This document shows, one piece after another, positions 1 through 6,702 of a stretch of 6,702 nucleotides of DNA. Within the stretch, counting starts at the first letter, position 1. The number at the start of each line of letters is the position of its first letter. Under the pieces are notes generated by a model, which was not told where the DNA came from, searched no databases, and saw nothing but the letters and a program-made list of their open reading frames with translations. The translations under genes and the position numbers were made by a program. Source of the stretch: Thiotrichaceae bacterium (GTDB taxonomy: Bacteria > Pseudomonadota > Gammaproteobacteria > SZUA-229); NCBI GenBank assembly GCA_002746365.1, contig NVWZ01000004.1:58390-65091 (forward strand), read 5' to 3'.

Positions 1-1
1 T

Positions 2-2905
2 CAGGCCATTGATATTGATGATGTGCCGGTTTTTACGGTAACACTCTCATCGCAACATTATACGGATCATGCGCTACGACGAATGGCTGAGCGAATGCTT
101 GAGCGTTTACGTGGTGTCAAAGGCGCTGGCATTGGTTATGTGACGGGCGGTTTGTCACGTGAAATACGCATTGAGACACAACCGGAGCGCCTGCTGGCTT
201 ATGGCGTGAGTATCGATCAGCTAGCGTCAGCTATCCGAAATGCTGATATCGATAAATCACTGGGTATGCGTGTTTATCAGCAGGAAAACCGGTCATTGCG
301 GGTCGATGCGTCACTTAAAACCGCAGAACAGATCGGTCATATTGTTGTCCACAGCGATGGCAAGCAGGTGATTCGTCTTTCTGATCTGGCAACGGTGATT
401 GATGGTCCGCCACGCGAAACAACGCAGATGACACGATTTGCATTTGGTCTGGCTGACCCTCGTTCGCCACCCGAAGCACCCCGGAAAACATCGCAGAATA
501 CATCAATCACAAATGAGCCTGAGATGGCCGCTGCAACGCTGGCAATCGCCAAACGTACCGGCTTTAATGCGGTTGATCTAACCGCTGAACTGGCCCGGCG
601 TGTTGCTCAGATGCAGCAGGGTTTTCTGCCGCCCGAGGTCAATGTTGTTATAACGCGTGATGACGGTATCAAGGCCGATATGACCGTGACGCAACTGGTG
701 GAACATCTGTTCATCGCTATCGCTGCGGTTGCGGTTATTCTGTTACTTTTTCTGGGAAGGCGAGCCGCGCTGATTGTCTCCATCACCATCCCGTTGGTTT
801 TTTCTGTGGTCATCGGTGCCGATTTGATGGCGGGTCCTACATTGAACCGCATAACACTTTATGCATTGATTCTCGGCCTCGGCATGCTGGTGGATGATGC
901 GATTGTCGTGATCGAAAACATTCATCGCCACTTTGATGAATTACCCCCTGATGCAGACCGGGAAAGCAAAGCAAAAGCGACGATTCTCGCTACCGCTGAG
1001 ATCGGCAATCCGACCACGCTGGCAACGTTTACCGTTGTTACCGTGTTTCTGTCGTTGCATTTAGTCACGGGTATGCTGGGGGAATATTTTTATCCGGTTG
1101 CTTTTAATCTGCCGGTGGCTATGATCGCTTCATTGATCATCGCTTATTCGGTAACACCCTGGTTAGCACGGCGCTGGATGCTGACATCCATCGGCCATTC
1201 AGGACCACATAAAGATGAACATCTGCGCGGCAAAGAGCCTCGTCGCATGCAGGATTATTATCGTAAACTCATCACGCCATTACTGCAACAACGTAAATTA
1301 CGCAGGCTGTTTTATCTGGGGGTTGCGCTGTTGCTGGTATTGTCATTTTTACAGCCCGCATGGCAGTTTATCCGGCCTCAGGGAATTACCGGTGCGGTAT
1401 CACCGCTCGGGGTGCCGTTAGCTTTTTTGCCGAGAGATGATAAAAACACCTTTCTGATTCATCTTCACCTACCTGAAAACACGCCGCTGGAAGTAACCGA
1501 CCGTGCCAGCAGGCAGATCGGTGAACTGTTGCGCCAGCAGCCGATTGTCTCCAGCTATCAAACCTATGTCGGCATTCCTTCGATCATCGATTTTAACGGG
1601 CAACTGCGTGGCAGCGGCAAACAGGTCGGACCTCAGTTTGCCGATATTCGTGTCAAGCTGAGCAACAAGTTCGAACGCAGTGAAAGCTCGATAGATCTGG
1701 TTCGCAGTTTACGACCTCAAATTGAAAAAATAGCCGCGTCATACCCCGGTGGTGTTTTTCAACTGATCGAAGACCCGCCGGGGCCGCCTGTTAGAGCGAC
1801 CATACTGGCTGAAGTCTATGGCCCTGATCTTGACGTGTTAGATCAGCTGACAAAAAATATTGAGGCCGAATTTGTTGATACCTATGACATGGTTGAGGTG
1901 CAAACAAGTATCCCGACGGATGTCACCGAATACCGTTTTCAGCTACAGCGAGACAAGATCGCACTGGCGGGGCTTGAACCGGCAACGGTGTCACGCGTAC
2001 TCGGACAATTGATTCGCGGTGAAGTCCTGGGTTATGCCCACCCTGAAGGCGAAAGATCACCGGTGCCGGTTCGACTGCATATACCACGTGAACATCGGAT
2101 TGATCCGATGATGCTAGAGCGTGCATTTGTTAGCAATGCAGCGGGTAAAAATATTCCTCTATCAGAACTGATAACGGTTGAACAGGCAAAACAGTCAAAG
2201 CCAATCCATCATAAAAACTCGGAACGCGTGCAGTATGTCGGTGGCGAACTGTCTTACAGCGCCCCGGTATATGCCGTGCTGGATCTCGATCGCAAACTGG
2301 ATAACGCAGAGCTACCAACCGGCCAGTATCTAAAAACGGCTAACCTGAATTTTCTACCGGTGCGAACCAACGGACTCGATGGATATAAACTGCTATGGGA
2401 AGGTGAATTACGTCTGACCCTGGATGCATTTCGTGACATGGGCCTGGCACTGGGCATGGCGCTACTGGCTATCTACCTGTTACTTGTCGGTTACTACCGT
2501 TCGTTTAGCCTGCCTTTGCTGGCAATGACGGCGGTGCCACTGGCGCTGATCGGCGTTTTTCCGGCGCACTGGGCTTTTGGTGTGAGTTTTTCAGCCGCGT
2601 CAATGATCGGCGTGATTGCGCTGGCAGGTGTTGTGGTGCGCAATTCGTTACTGATTATCGATTTTATTCAGGATTACCAGAAGCAGGGCTATAACCTCGA
2701 CGATGCCGTACGTGAAGCGGGCGCCATTCGATTAAGGCCAATATTGCTAACCACACTGGCCATTGCACTGGGTACCGCCATTATGGTGCCTGATGCAGTA
2801 TTTGGTGGGCTGGCACTGGCACTTATTTTTGGTGCGATAACATCAGCACTTCTTGTCGTTATCATTGTACCGTTGCTTTACCGACGTATGATGAAAAATA
2901 AGTAG
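2..2905 (+). CDS. RND efflux permease, HAE-type (RND-A), 5'-truncated by window edge
   Basis: Inner-membrane proton-driven efflux permease of the AcrB/RND superfamily, expected to work as a trimer with a periplasmic adaptor and an outer-membrane channel. The frame is open to the left edge (Q-A-I-D-I-D-D before the GTG at 23), so that GTG is internal and the true start lies upstream. Comparison with RND-B suggests about 130 residues are missing. Residues counted from the GTG: porter domain to about 225; TM2 228-246; TM3 249-270; TM4 278-299 with GMLVDDAIVVIEN and the paired proton-relay Asp291-Asp292; TM5-TM6 about 327-378; TM7 428-448; second periplasmic domain 450-800 starting with FLPRDD (468-473); TM8-TM12 800-955. 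TM11 keeps RLRPILLT, with Arg903 and Thr910 matching AcrB R971 and T978. The AcrB K940 position is Arg873. A Pro/Ser/Thr-rich segment near 143-168 makes the porter region about 27 residues longer than in RND-B. The paired Asp argues against a heavy-metal (CusA/CzcA) pump. Substrate unknown; its adaptor is not visible. Confidence 0.95.
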   Translation, partial: QAIDIDDVPVFTVTLSSQHYTDHALRRMAERMLERLRGVKGAGIGYVTGGLSREIRIETQPERLLAYGVSIDQLASAIRNADIDKSLGMRVYQQENRSLRVDASLKTAEQIGHIVVHSDGKQVIRLSDLATVIDGPPRETTQMTRFAFGLADPRSPPEAPRKTSQNTSITNEPEMAAATLAIAKRTGFNAVDLTAELARRVAQMQQGFLPPEVNVVITRDDGIKADMTVTQLVEHLFIAIAAVAVILLLFLGRRAALIVSITIPLVFSVVIGADLMAGPTLNRITLYALILGLGMLVDDAIVVIENIHRHFDELPPDADRESKAKATILATAEIGNPTTLATFTVVTVFLSLHLVTGMLGEYFYPVAFNLPVAMIASLIIAYSVTPWLARRWMLTSIGHSGPHKDEHLRGKEPRRMQDYYRKLITPLLQQRKLRRLFYLGVALLLVLSFLQPAWQFIRPQGITGAVSPLGVPLAFLPRDDKNTFLIHLHLPENTPLEVTDRASRQIGELLRQQPIVSSYQTYVGIPSIIDFNGQLRGSGKQVGPQFADIRVKLSNKFERSESSIDLVRSLRPQIEKIAASYPGGVFQLIEDPPGPPVRATILAEVYGPDLDVLDQLTKNIEAEFVDTYDMVEVQTSIPTDVTEYRFQLQRDKIALAGLEPATVSRVLGQLIRGEVLGYAHPEGERSPVPVRLHIPREHRIDPMMLERAFVSNAAGKNIPLSELITVEQAKQSKPIHHKNSERVQYVGGELSYSAPVYAVLDLDRKLDNAELPTGQYLKTANLNFLPVRTNGLDGYKLLWEGELRLTLDAFRDMGLALGMALLAIYLLLVGYYRSFSLPLLAMTAVPLALIGVFPAHWAFGVSFSAASMIGVIALAGVVVRNSLLIIDFIQDYQKQGYNLDDAVREAGAIRLRPILLTTLAIALGTAIMVPDAVFGGLALALIFGAITSALLVVIIVPLLYRRMMKNK

Positions 2906-2927
2906 TTTTTTTACCTTTAGACAGCAC

Positions 2928-2956
2928 TTGTATCCACGTTAACTGAATGTTAGTAT
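2928..2956 (+). promoter_or_regulatory. Predicted sigma70-type promoter of the regulator-adaptor-permease operon
   Basis: TTGTAT (2928-2933) matches the -35 consensus TTGACA at 4 of 6 positions. TAGTAT (2951-2956) matches the -10 consensus TATAAT at 4 of 6, and the spacing is the optimal 17 bp. A shifted -10, TATTTT at 2954-2959, is an alternative. Either choice puts transcription start at about 2962-2968, inside the palindrome at 2960-2977, as expected for a repressor-controlled promoter. The boxes are imperfect, so this call rests mainly on spacing and position. Confidence 0.5.
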
Positions 2957-2959
2957 TTT

Positions 2960-2977
2960 ACTGACCGAACGGTTAGT
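2960..2977 (+). promoter_or_regulatory. Predicted TetR-family operator (autoregulatory)
   Basis: ACTGACCGAACGGTTAGT is an 18-bp imperfect palindrome. Positions 1-3, 5-8 and their partners pair, while position 4/15 and the central AA do not. The core ACCG-AA-CGGT is of a type common for TetR/AcrR-family operators. It ends 13 bp before the regulator's ATG, downstream of the predicted -10 and over the expected transcription start. A bound dimer of the adjacent regulator would block initiation, giving negative autoregulation and co-regulation of the adaptor and RND-B. Binding by this particular protein is inferred from proximity. Confidence 0.75.
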
Positions 2978-2990
2978 CGCGGGATAGAAA

Positions 2991-3632
2991 ATGCCAAAAA
3001 TCAAGTTGAACACCAACGCTGATAATACCTTAAGCAAAGGCGCGTTATCGATACTCAGAGAGGCTGAAGAACTTTTCGCAACGAAGGGTTTTGATGCCGT
3101 TTCTATTAATGATATTGCAAAACAGGCGGGTGTGAGTAAAGCGAATATATTTCATCACTTTCAATCTAAGGACGGCCTGTTTCTCGAAGTGCTAAAAATT
3201 GCCTGTAATCGCTCGGCACAGGCACTTGATGCGGCACCAGAATTATTACCAGATGATCCACTCGCCCGGATCAATAACTTCTTTTCTGGTCATCTGCAGG
3301 CATTGTTGGCGCAACCACGCTCGACACGTTTGATTCAGTGGGAACTGATGATGAACGGTGAGCAACGAGGTAAGCGGCTTGCGGAAGAAGTCTTTGCTGA
3401 AACGTTCTCCCGGGTTGTTTCACTGGTACGTGAAGCGCAGTCACATGAAATCATCAAAAGTGAAGTCGATGCTTCTCTGCTGGCATTTTTGCTGATTGGA
3501 GCGAATGTCTTTTTCTTTGAAACGCGTGATGTTTTAAAACATTTGCCAGATGTCAATTTCGCAAAATCGCCTGAGCAATATAGTACGGCAGTATTTGACC
3601 TGCTGGCACGTGGTTTTGAGAAGGTGTCCTGA
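2991..3632 (+). CDS. TetR/AcrR-family transcriptional regulator
   Basis: A 213-residue one-component regulator, a normal length for the family. The N-terminal DNA-binding domain spans about 15-62. It begins with the helix-1 pattern ALSILREAEELFATKGFDA, and the helix-turn-helix is at about 38-57 (VSINDIAKQAGVSKANIFHH), with ANIFHHF as recognition-helix end and QSKDGLFLEVL leading into helix 4. The remaining ~150 residues are an all-helical ligand-binding and dimerisation domain, too variable to name a ligand. The ATG at 2991 leaves a usual short N-terminal tail and no other in-frame ATG precedes the HTH; its ribosome site (GGGA, 2981-2984) is weak. The gene follows a palindromic operator and precedes an adaptor-permease pair by only 2 nt. 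Local repression of its own operon, relieved by a pump substrate or related compound, is therefore the likely role. Whether it also controls RND-A is unknown. Repressor action is inferred from family behaviour. Confidence 0.95.
   Translation: MPKIKLNTNADNTLSKGALSILREAEELFATKGFDAVSINDIAKQAGVSKANIFHHFQSKDGLFLEVLKIACNRSAQALDAAPELLPDDPLARINNFFSGHLQALLAQPRSTRLIQWELMMNGEQRGKRLAEEVFAETFSRVVSLVREAQSHEIIKSEVDASLLAFLLIGANVFFFETRDVLKHLPDVNFAKSPEQYSTAVFDLLARGFEKVS
3618..3626 (+). promoter_or_regulatory. Ribosome binding site deciding the adaptor start
   Basis: GAGAAGGTG, with the AAGGTG part at 3621-3626, is close to AAGGAG and lies within the last codons of the regulator gene. It sits 8 nt before the ATG at 3635, an ideal spacing, and 20 nt before the alternative ATG at 3647. 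This favours 3635 as the adaptor start. Its position in the regulator's coding end suggests translational coupling. Confidence 0.65.
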
Positions 3633-3634
3633 TT

Positions 3635-4813
3635 ATGAGATTTATCATGCTAAAAAAATTAACAAGAATATCACTGCTGTGCCTGATGGTCTCTGGCGGT
3701 CTTTTTGCGGCCGAAGAAACCAATATCAACAATTCTGACACGGCTGATACAGGCGAAAACTACCTGGCGGGCGTGAAACATCGGGCGGTGCCAGTAACCG
3801 TGACGACTGTTAGCACCCGAGACCTTGAACTCTGGCAATTTTCTGAGGGACAGATAGAAGCGATAAGTTCGCCGATGATCGCGGCTGAAGTCGGCGGACG
3901 TATTATTGCTGTTTCGGCGGATGTCGGCCAGGATGTGGTGGTCGGCCAGGTGTTGGCAAAGATTGACCCGGTTGATTATGAGCTGGCGAAAAAACTGGTT
4001 AGTACTGACATTGATCGCCTGAAATCGTTGATCGTTGCTCAAAAATTACAGGTCAAACGACTGAAGACACTGGTCACTAAAAAATCGGCGAACCAGTCAT
4101 CACTGGATGAGGCGCAGGCACAATTAGGTGCATTGAAAGCACAATTGCTTGGCGCAAAAGTGCGGCTGCAACAAGCAGAACGAAACCGTATCAAAAGCCA
4201 GATTGTCAGCCCGATCAACGGCAAAGTGGATCAGCGAAAAATCTCGGAAGGTGATTACGTGAAAGCGGGTACCCCCTTGTTTCACCTTACCACACGGAAT
4301 CATTTGCGCGTCTGGCTGCCTTTCCCCGAGTCTCTCGGTTCCCAGTTACAAACTGGATTGCCGGTAAGCCTAAATTCAGCGGTGGCACCTGACCGTCAGG
4401 TGGACAGTCATATTACCAGTCTTCGTCCTGAGATCACGCGTAGCAACCGCGCGATTAGCGTTATCATTGATCTGGATAATCCGGGTGACTGGCAACCCGG
4501 TGCCAGCGTGACCGGCAAGGTGCGTATTGCCTTGCATGAAAATGCGCTAGTTGTTAATCAGGCCAGCATTATCCGTCGTCCGGGCGGTCTGGTCGTGTAC
4601 CGGATTGTTGATGGCAAAGCGCAGGAAGTGCCGGTCACTACCGGCATCCATCAGGATGATATTGTCGAAATTCTCTCCGGACTGCAACCGGGCGATCAAC
4701 TGGCGCTGGATGGCGCGGCGTATTTAACGGATGGCGTTGTAGTTCAGGTTCAGAGCCTTGAGTCTCAACATGCAGAAATGCCAGATATGGCGCAACCGGG
4801 TAATGCACAATGA
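3635..4813 (+). CDS. RND periplasmic adaptor subunit (HlyD/AcrA-type membrane fusion protein)
   Basis: A 392-residue adaptor that would bridge RND-B to an outer-membrane channel. The N-terminus is a Sec signal peptide: basic MRFIMLKKLTR, hydrophobic core about 12-24, likely cleavage near LFA-A (25/26). Cys16 lies within the core without a proper lipobox (L-L-C), so a soluble or signal-anchored periplasmic protein fits better than an AcrA-like lipoprotein. Domains follow the family order. The first lipoyl half is at about 80-112 (VGGRIIAVSADVGQDVVVGQ). An alpha-helical coiled-coil hairpin rich in Lys/Gln/Ala/Leu follows at about 113-186. The second lipoyl half is at 188-220 (SPINGKVDQRKISEGDYVKAG), then a beta-barrel at about 222-300 and a membrane-proximal domain at about 300-375 (VEILSGLQPGDQLALDG). 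The last ~18 residues look disordered. The gene starts 2 nt after the regulator and overlaps RND-B by 4 nt, so it belongs with RND-B. Family assignment is firm; substrate is not known. Confidence 0.95.
   Translation: MRFIMLKKLTRISLLCLMVSGGLFAAEETNINNSDTADTGENYLAGVKHRAVPVTVTTVSTRDLELWQFSEGQIEAISSPMIAAEVGGRIIAVSADVGQDVVVGQVLAKIDPVDYELAKKLVSTDIDRLKSLIVAQKLQVKRLKTLVTKKSANQSSLDEAQAQLGALKAQLLGAKVRLQQAERNRIKSQIVSPINGKVDQRKISEGDYVKAGTPLFHLTTRNHLRVWLPFPESLGSQLQTGLPVSLNSAVAPDRQVDSHITSLRPEITRSNRAISVIIDLDNPGDWQPGASVTGKVRIALHENALVVNQASIIRRPGGLVVYRIVDGKAQEVPVTTGIHQDDIVEILSGLQPGDQLALDGAAYLTDGVVVQVQSLESQHAEMPDMAQPGNAQ
4386..4402. repeat. Perfect short inverted repeat inside the adaptor gene
   Basis: CACCTGAC and GTCAGGTG are perfect 8-bp arms around one central C. 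The site is inside the coding region for the adaptor's beta-barrel (around residues 251-257, APDRQVD). The left part CTGACCG also occurs at 2961-2967 in the predicted operator. The repeat itself is plainly visible, but a role as an intragenic protein-binding site is speculative. In a window this long, about one such repeat is expected by chance. Confidence 0.3.
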
Positions 4814-6702
4814 ATTTACCCCGATTATCGATCCGGCAACATGTGCTGACCTGGATGCTCAGTCTGGTGCTGGTGTTGTTCGGTGTTATCAGTTACCAGC
4901 GTATCGGTGTTGATCGTCTGCCGCAAATTGATTTCCCAATGCTGTCAATCGCAACGGTTTTACCTGGCGCCGACCCGGATATTATCGATGCATCGGTGAC
5001 TAATATCGTTGAATCAGCGGTGAATGCCGTGTCGGGTATCGAGAGCATTCAATCCACCTCGCTGGCGGGCGTGTCTGTGGTAATGATTCAGTTTGAATTA
5101 TCCAAGAATATCGATACTGCATTTAATGAAGTGCAGGCAAAACTCAATGAGGTGTTGAAGTCACTGCCGACGGATGCAGAAACGCCGGTACTCAAAAAGG
5201 TCGAAGCTGGTTCGCAGCCGGTGATGTGGCTGGCACTACAGGGTAATAATACCCTGCAACAGCTCAATGTCTATGCAAAAAACACCATAAAAAAACGTCT
5301 TGAGACCATCAGTGGTGTAGGTGATGTGGTGATCGCCGGTGAACGTGAGCGTACTATCCGGGTAAATCTGGACATCTCTAAAATGACAGCATTCAATGTC
5401 AGTGTCGATGACGTTATACGCGCTTTTGGTATGGAGCATATCAAGCTGCCCGGCGGTTTTATCACCGGTGTTCACAAAGAGCACCAGCTTAAACTGGATA
5501 TGGAAGGACATAGCGTAGAGGCTATCGGTCGCCTTATTGTTGCCTATAAGGAGCAGTTACCGGTATCTCTCGGTGATATAGCGACGATTGAAGATGGCCT
5601 GGAAGATTTTCGTCGTTTTGCTAGTTATAACGGAAAACCGACAGTCGGCCTGGGGCTGGTAAAAATTTCGGGCAGTAACACGGTGGCTATCATAGAAGAA
5701 GCCAGGCAACGGCTGCAAAATGAGATTTTACCACAGTTGCCACCTTCCATGACACTGCAAACCGTGGTGGATGATGCCAGTCTGATTACCGCCATTGTGG
5801 AAGGTTTGCAGTCACATCTGGTGGAAGGCACCGTACTGGCAGCGCTGGTGGTCTGGTTATTTTTGCTTAATGCTCGTTCCACGTTGATCGTTGCCACTGC
5901 CATTCCGGTCTCTTTACTGGGCGCGATTGCCGGTATCTATTTTGCCGGTTATACCTTCAATACCATGACCATGCTCGGGCTTTTGTTGTTGATTGGCGTG
6001 GTGGTCGATGATGCCATTGTTGTGCTGGAAAATATTTTCCGGCACATGGAAGAAAACCCGGATGCGCCGCATGATGAAATTGCTGACAAAGGCACCGCGC
6101 AGGTGATGTTTGCCGTCCTTGCTTCGACCCTGACTCTGATCTCACTGTTTGGCGCCGTGGTTTTTATGGAAGGCATCATCGGCCGCTTTATCGGTTCATT
6201 CGCCGTCGTGGTGGTGATCGGTGTCATTATCTCCCTGTTTGTTTCGTTGACGCTAACACCGATGTTATGCGCACGATATCTGCGCGTGGTTAAAAAGCAT
6301 GGCGCAATCTACCGATTTATGGAATCTGCCTTTCAGGGGCTGGATAACGGTTATCGCTCAATGCTTTCGTTTGCCGTCAAGCGCCGCTTTTTAATCGTGC
6401 TTATGGCTGCACTGGTTGTGTACAGCAGTGGCTGGTTTATGGGGCAGTTGGGTAAGGGCTTCATGCCCGATGAGGATCAGGGACGTTTTATCGTATCAAT
6501 CAAAACCCCGCTGGGTTCCAGTATCGATTACACCATCGATCGACTGCAACGGGTAGAAACCATGCTCAAACAGCATGATGAAATCCAGGGCCTGTTCAGT
6601 ACGATTGGCACAGGTGATCGAGGTCAGGTCAATCAGGGGCAGATTTATGTCAGCCTTATTCCAAGAGAACAACGCGCTATGCACCAAAAAGTCATTCTTG
6701 AG
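4810..6702 (+). CDS. RND efflux permease, HAE-type (RND-B), 3'-truncated by window edge
   Basis: The first 631 residues of an RND permease (family usually about 1,020-1,060), open without a stop to the right edge. The start ATG lies in an ATGA overlap with the adaptor stop. The N-terminus MNLPRLSIRQHVLTWMLSLV is typical of intact RND permeases. No strong Shine-Dalgarno precedes it, so coupled translation is likely. Visible parts: TM1 about 11-29; first porter region about 30-335; TM2 337-353; TM3 358-380; TM4 about 385-408 with GVVVDDAIVVLEN and proton-relay Asp400-Asp401 (AcrB D407/D408); TM5 435-454; TM6 about 459-490; TM7 526-545; then GKGFMPDEDQG (549-559) opening the second porter region. 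The Lys of TM10 and the Arg/Thr of TM11 lie beyond the window. The paired Asp places it with drug/hydrophobe pumps (AcrB, MexF, MdtB/C type), not metal pumps. It is the natural partner of the adaptor directly upstream. Substrate cannot be inferred. Confidence 0.96.
   Translation, partial: MNLPRLSIRQHVLTWMLSLVLVLFGVISYQRIGVDRLPQIDFPMLSIATVLPGADPDIIDASVTNIVESAVNAVSGIESIQSTSLAGVSVVMIQFELSKNIDTAFNEVQAKLNEVLKSLPTDAETPVLKKVEAGSQPVMWLALQGNNTLQQLNVYAKNTIKKRLETISGVGDVVIAGERERTIRVNLDISKMTAFNVSVDDVIRAFGMEHIKLPGGFITGVHKEHQLKLDMEGHSVEAIGRLIVAYKEQLPVSLGDIATIEDGLEDFRRFASYNGKPTVGLGLVKISGSNTVAIIEEARQRLQNEILPQLPPSMTLQTVVDDASLITAIVEGLQSHLVEGTVLAALVVWLFLLNARSTLIVATAIPVSLLGAIAGIYFAGYTFNTMTMLGLLLLIGVVVDDAIVVLENIFRHMEENPDAPHDEIADKGTAQVMFAVLASTLTLISLFGAVVFMEGIIGRFIGSFAVVVVIGVIISLFVSLTLTPMLCARYLRVVKKHGAIYRFMESAFQGLDNGYRSMLSFAVKRRFLIVLMAALVVYSSGWFMGQLGKGFMPDEDQGRFIVSIKTPLGSSIDYTIDRLQRVETMLKQHDEIQGLFSTIGTGDRGQVNQGQIYVSLIPREQRAMHQKVILE

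Noticed and set aside
23..25. GTG as the start of RND-A
   Set aside because: The frame continues open to the left edge with a sequence that fits the porter domain, and TM1 plus about 130 N-terminal residues expected of the family would be absent. The gene is cut by the window, not short.
2093..2110. Inverted repeat CATCGGAT-TG-ATCCGATG in RND-A
   Set aside because: Perfect 8-bp arms, but inside coding sequence, unrelated to the operator motif and far from any start. It shows that such repeats arise by chance here.
23..2905. RND-A as a heavy-metal (CusA/CzcA-type) pump
   Set aside because: TM4 carries Asp-Asp (VDDAIVVIEN), as in drug/hydrophobe pumps, not the single Asp followed by Gly typical of metal pumps, and no Met-rich metal path is visible.
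2906..2912. T7 run as an intrinsic terminator of RND-A
   Set aside because: No stable GC-rich stem precedes it; the preceding bases are mostly A/T.
3647..3649. Alternative adaptor start at the second ATG (MLKKLTRIS)
   Set aside because: It would also give a signal peptide, but the good ribosome site is 8 nt from the ATG at 3635 and 20 nt from this one.
3680..3682. Cys16 of the adaptor as a lipidation site
   Set aside because: The residue before it is Leu, not Gly/Ala/Ser, and it sits in the middle of the hydrophobic core, so it is not a lipobox.
3671..4042. Antisense open frame of 123 codons opposite the adaptor gene
   Set aside because: It lies entirely opposite a well-supported adaptor gene, and its translation shows no recognisable domain; it is a shadow of the real frame.
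4629..4646. Hairpin TGCCGGT-CACT-ACCGGCA in the adaptor gene
   Set aside because: A perfect 7-bp stem with a tetraloop, but it is internal to the coding region, has no U-tract, and is likely chance.

Overview
The window holds three adjoining parts of tripartite RND efflux machinery and their regulator, all on the + strand and almost without gaps. Base composition is close to balanced. Protein style and gene arrangement fit a Gram-negative proteobacterium, most likely a gammaproteobacterium. Nothing here fixes the genus. I see no mobile element, RNA gene, CRISPR array or origin.

Layout: (1) nt 2-2905 is the C-terminal roughly nine tenths of an RND inner-membrane permease ('RND-A'), cut by the left window edge. 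(2) nt 2906-2990 is an 85-bp intergenic region with a plausible sigma70-type promoter and an 18-bp imperfect palindrome of TetR-operator type just before the next start. (3) nt 2991-3632 is a TetR/AcrR-family regulator. (4) nt 3635-4813 is a periplasmic adaptor (membrane fusion protein) with a signal peptide, starting 2 nt after the regulator stops. (5) nt 4810-6702 is a second RND permease ('RND-B'), starting in a 4-bp ATGA overlap with the adaptor and running off the right edge.

How the genes work together: regulator, adaptor and RND-B look like one translationally coupled, self-repressed operon. When an unknown ligand binds the regulator, the operator over the transcription start would be freed. 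Adaptor and RND-B would then be made together and join an outer-membrane TolC-like channel that is not in the window. RND-A is only distantly similar to RND-B and no adaptor for it is visible. Its adaptor may lie upstream, or it may share the one here. Both permeases carry the paired TM4 aspartates of the drug/hydrophobe (HAE-type) RND pumps, not the single aspartate of heavy-metal pumps. Substrates cannot be read from the sequence.

This is a recognisable efflux locus, not an obviously new system. The points most worth a second look are two dissimilar RND permeases on either side of a regulator-adaptor pair, the operator/promoter overlap, an Arg in place of the usual proton-relay Lys in RND-A, and an extra segment in its porter domain.
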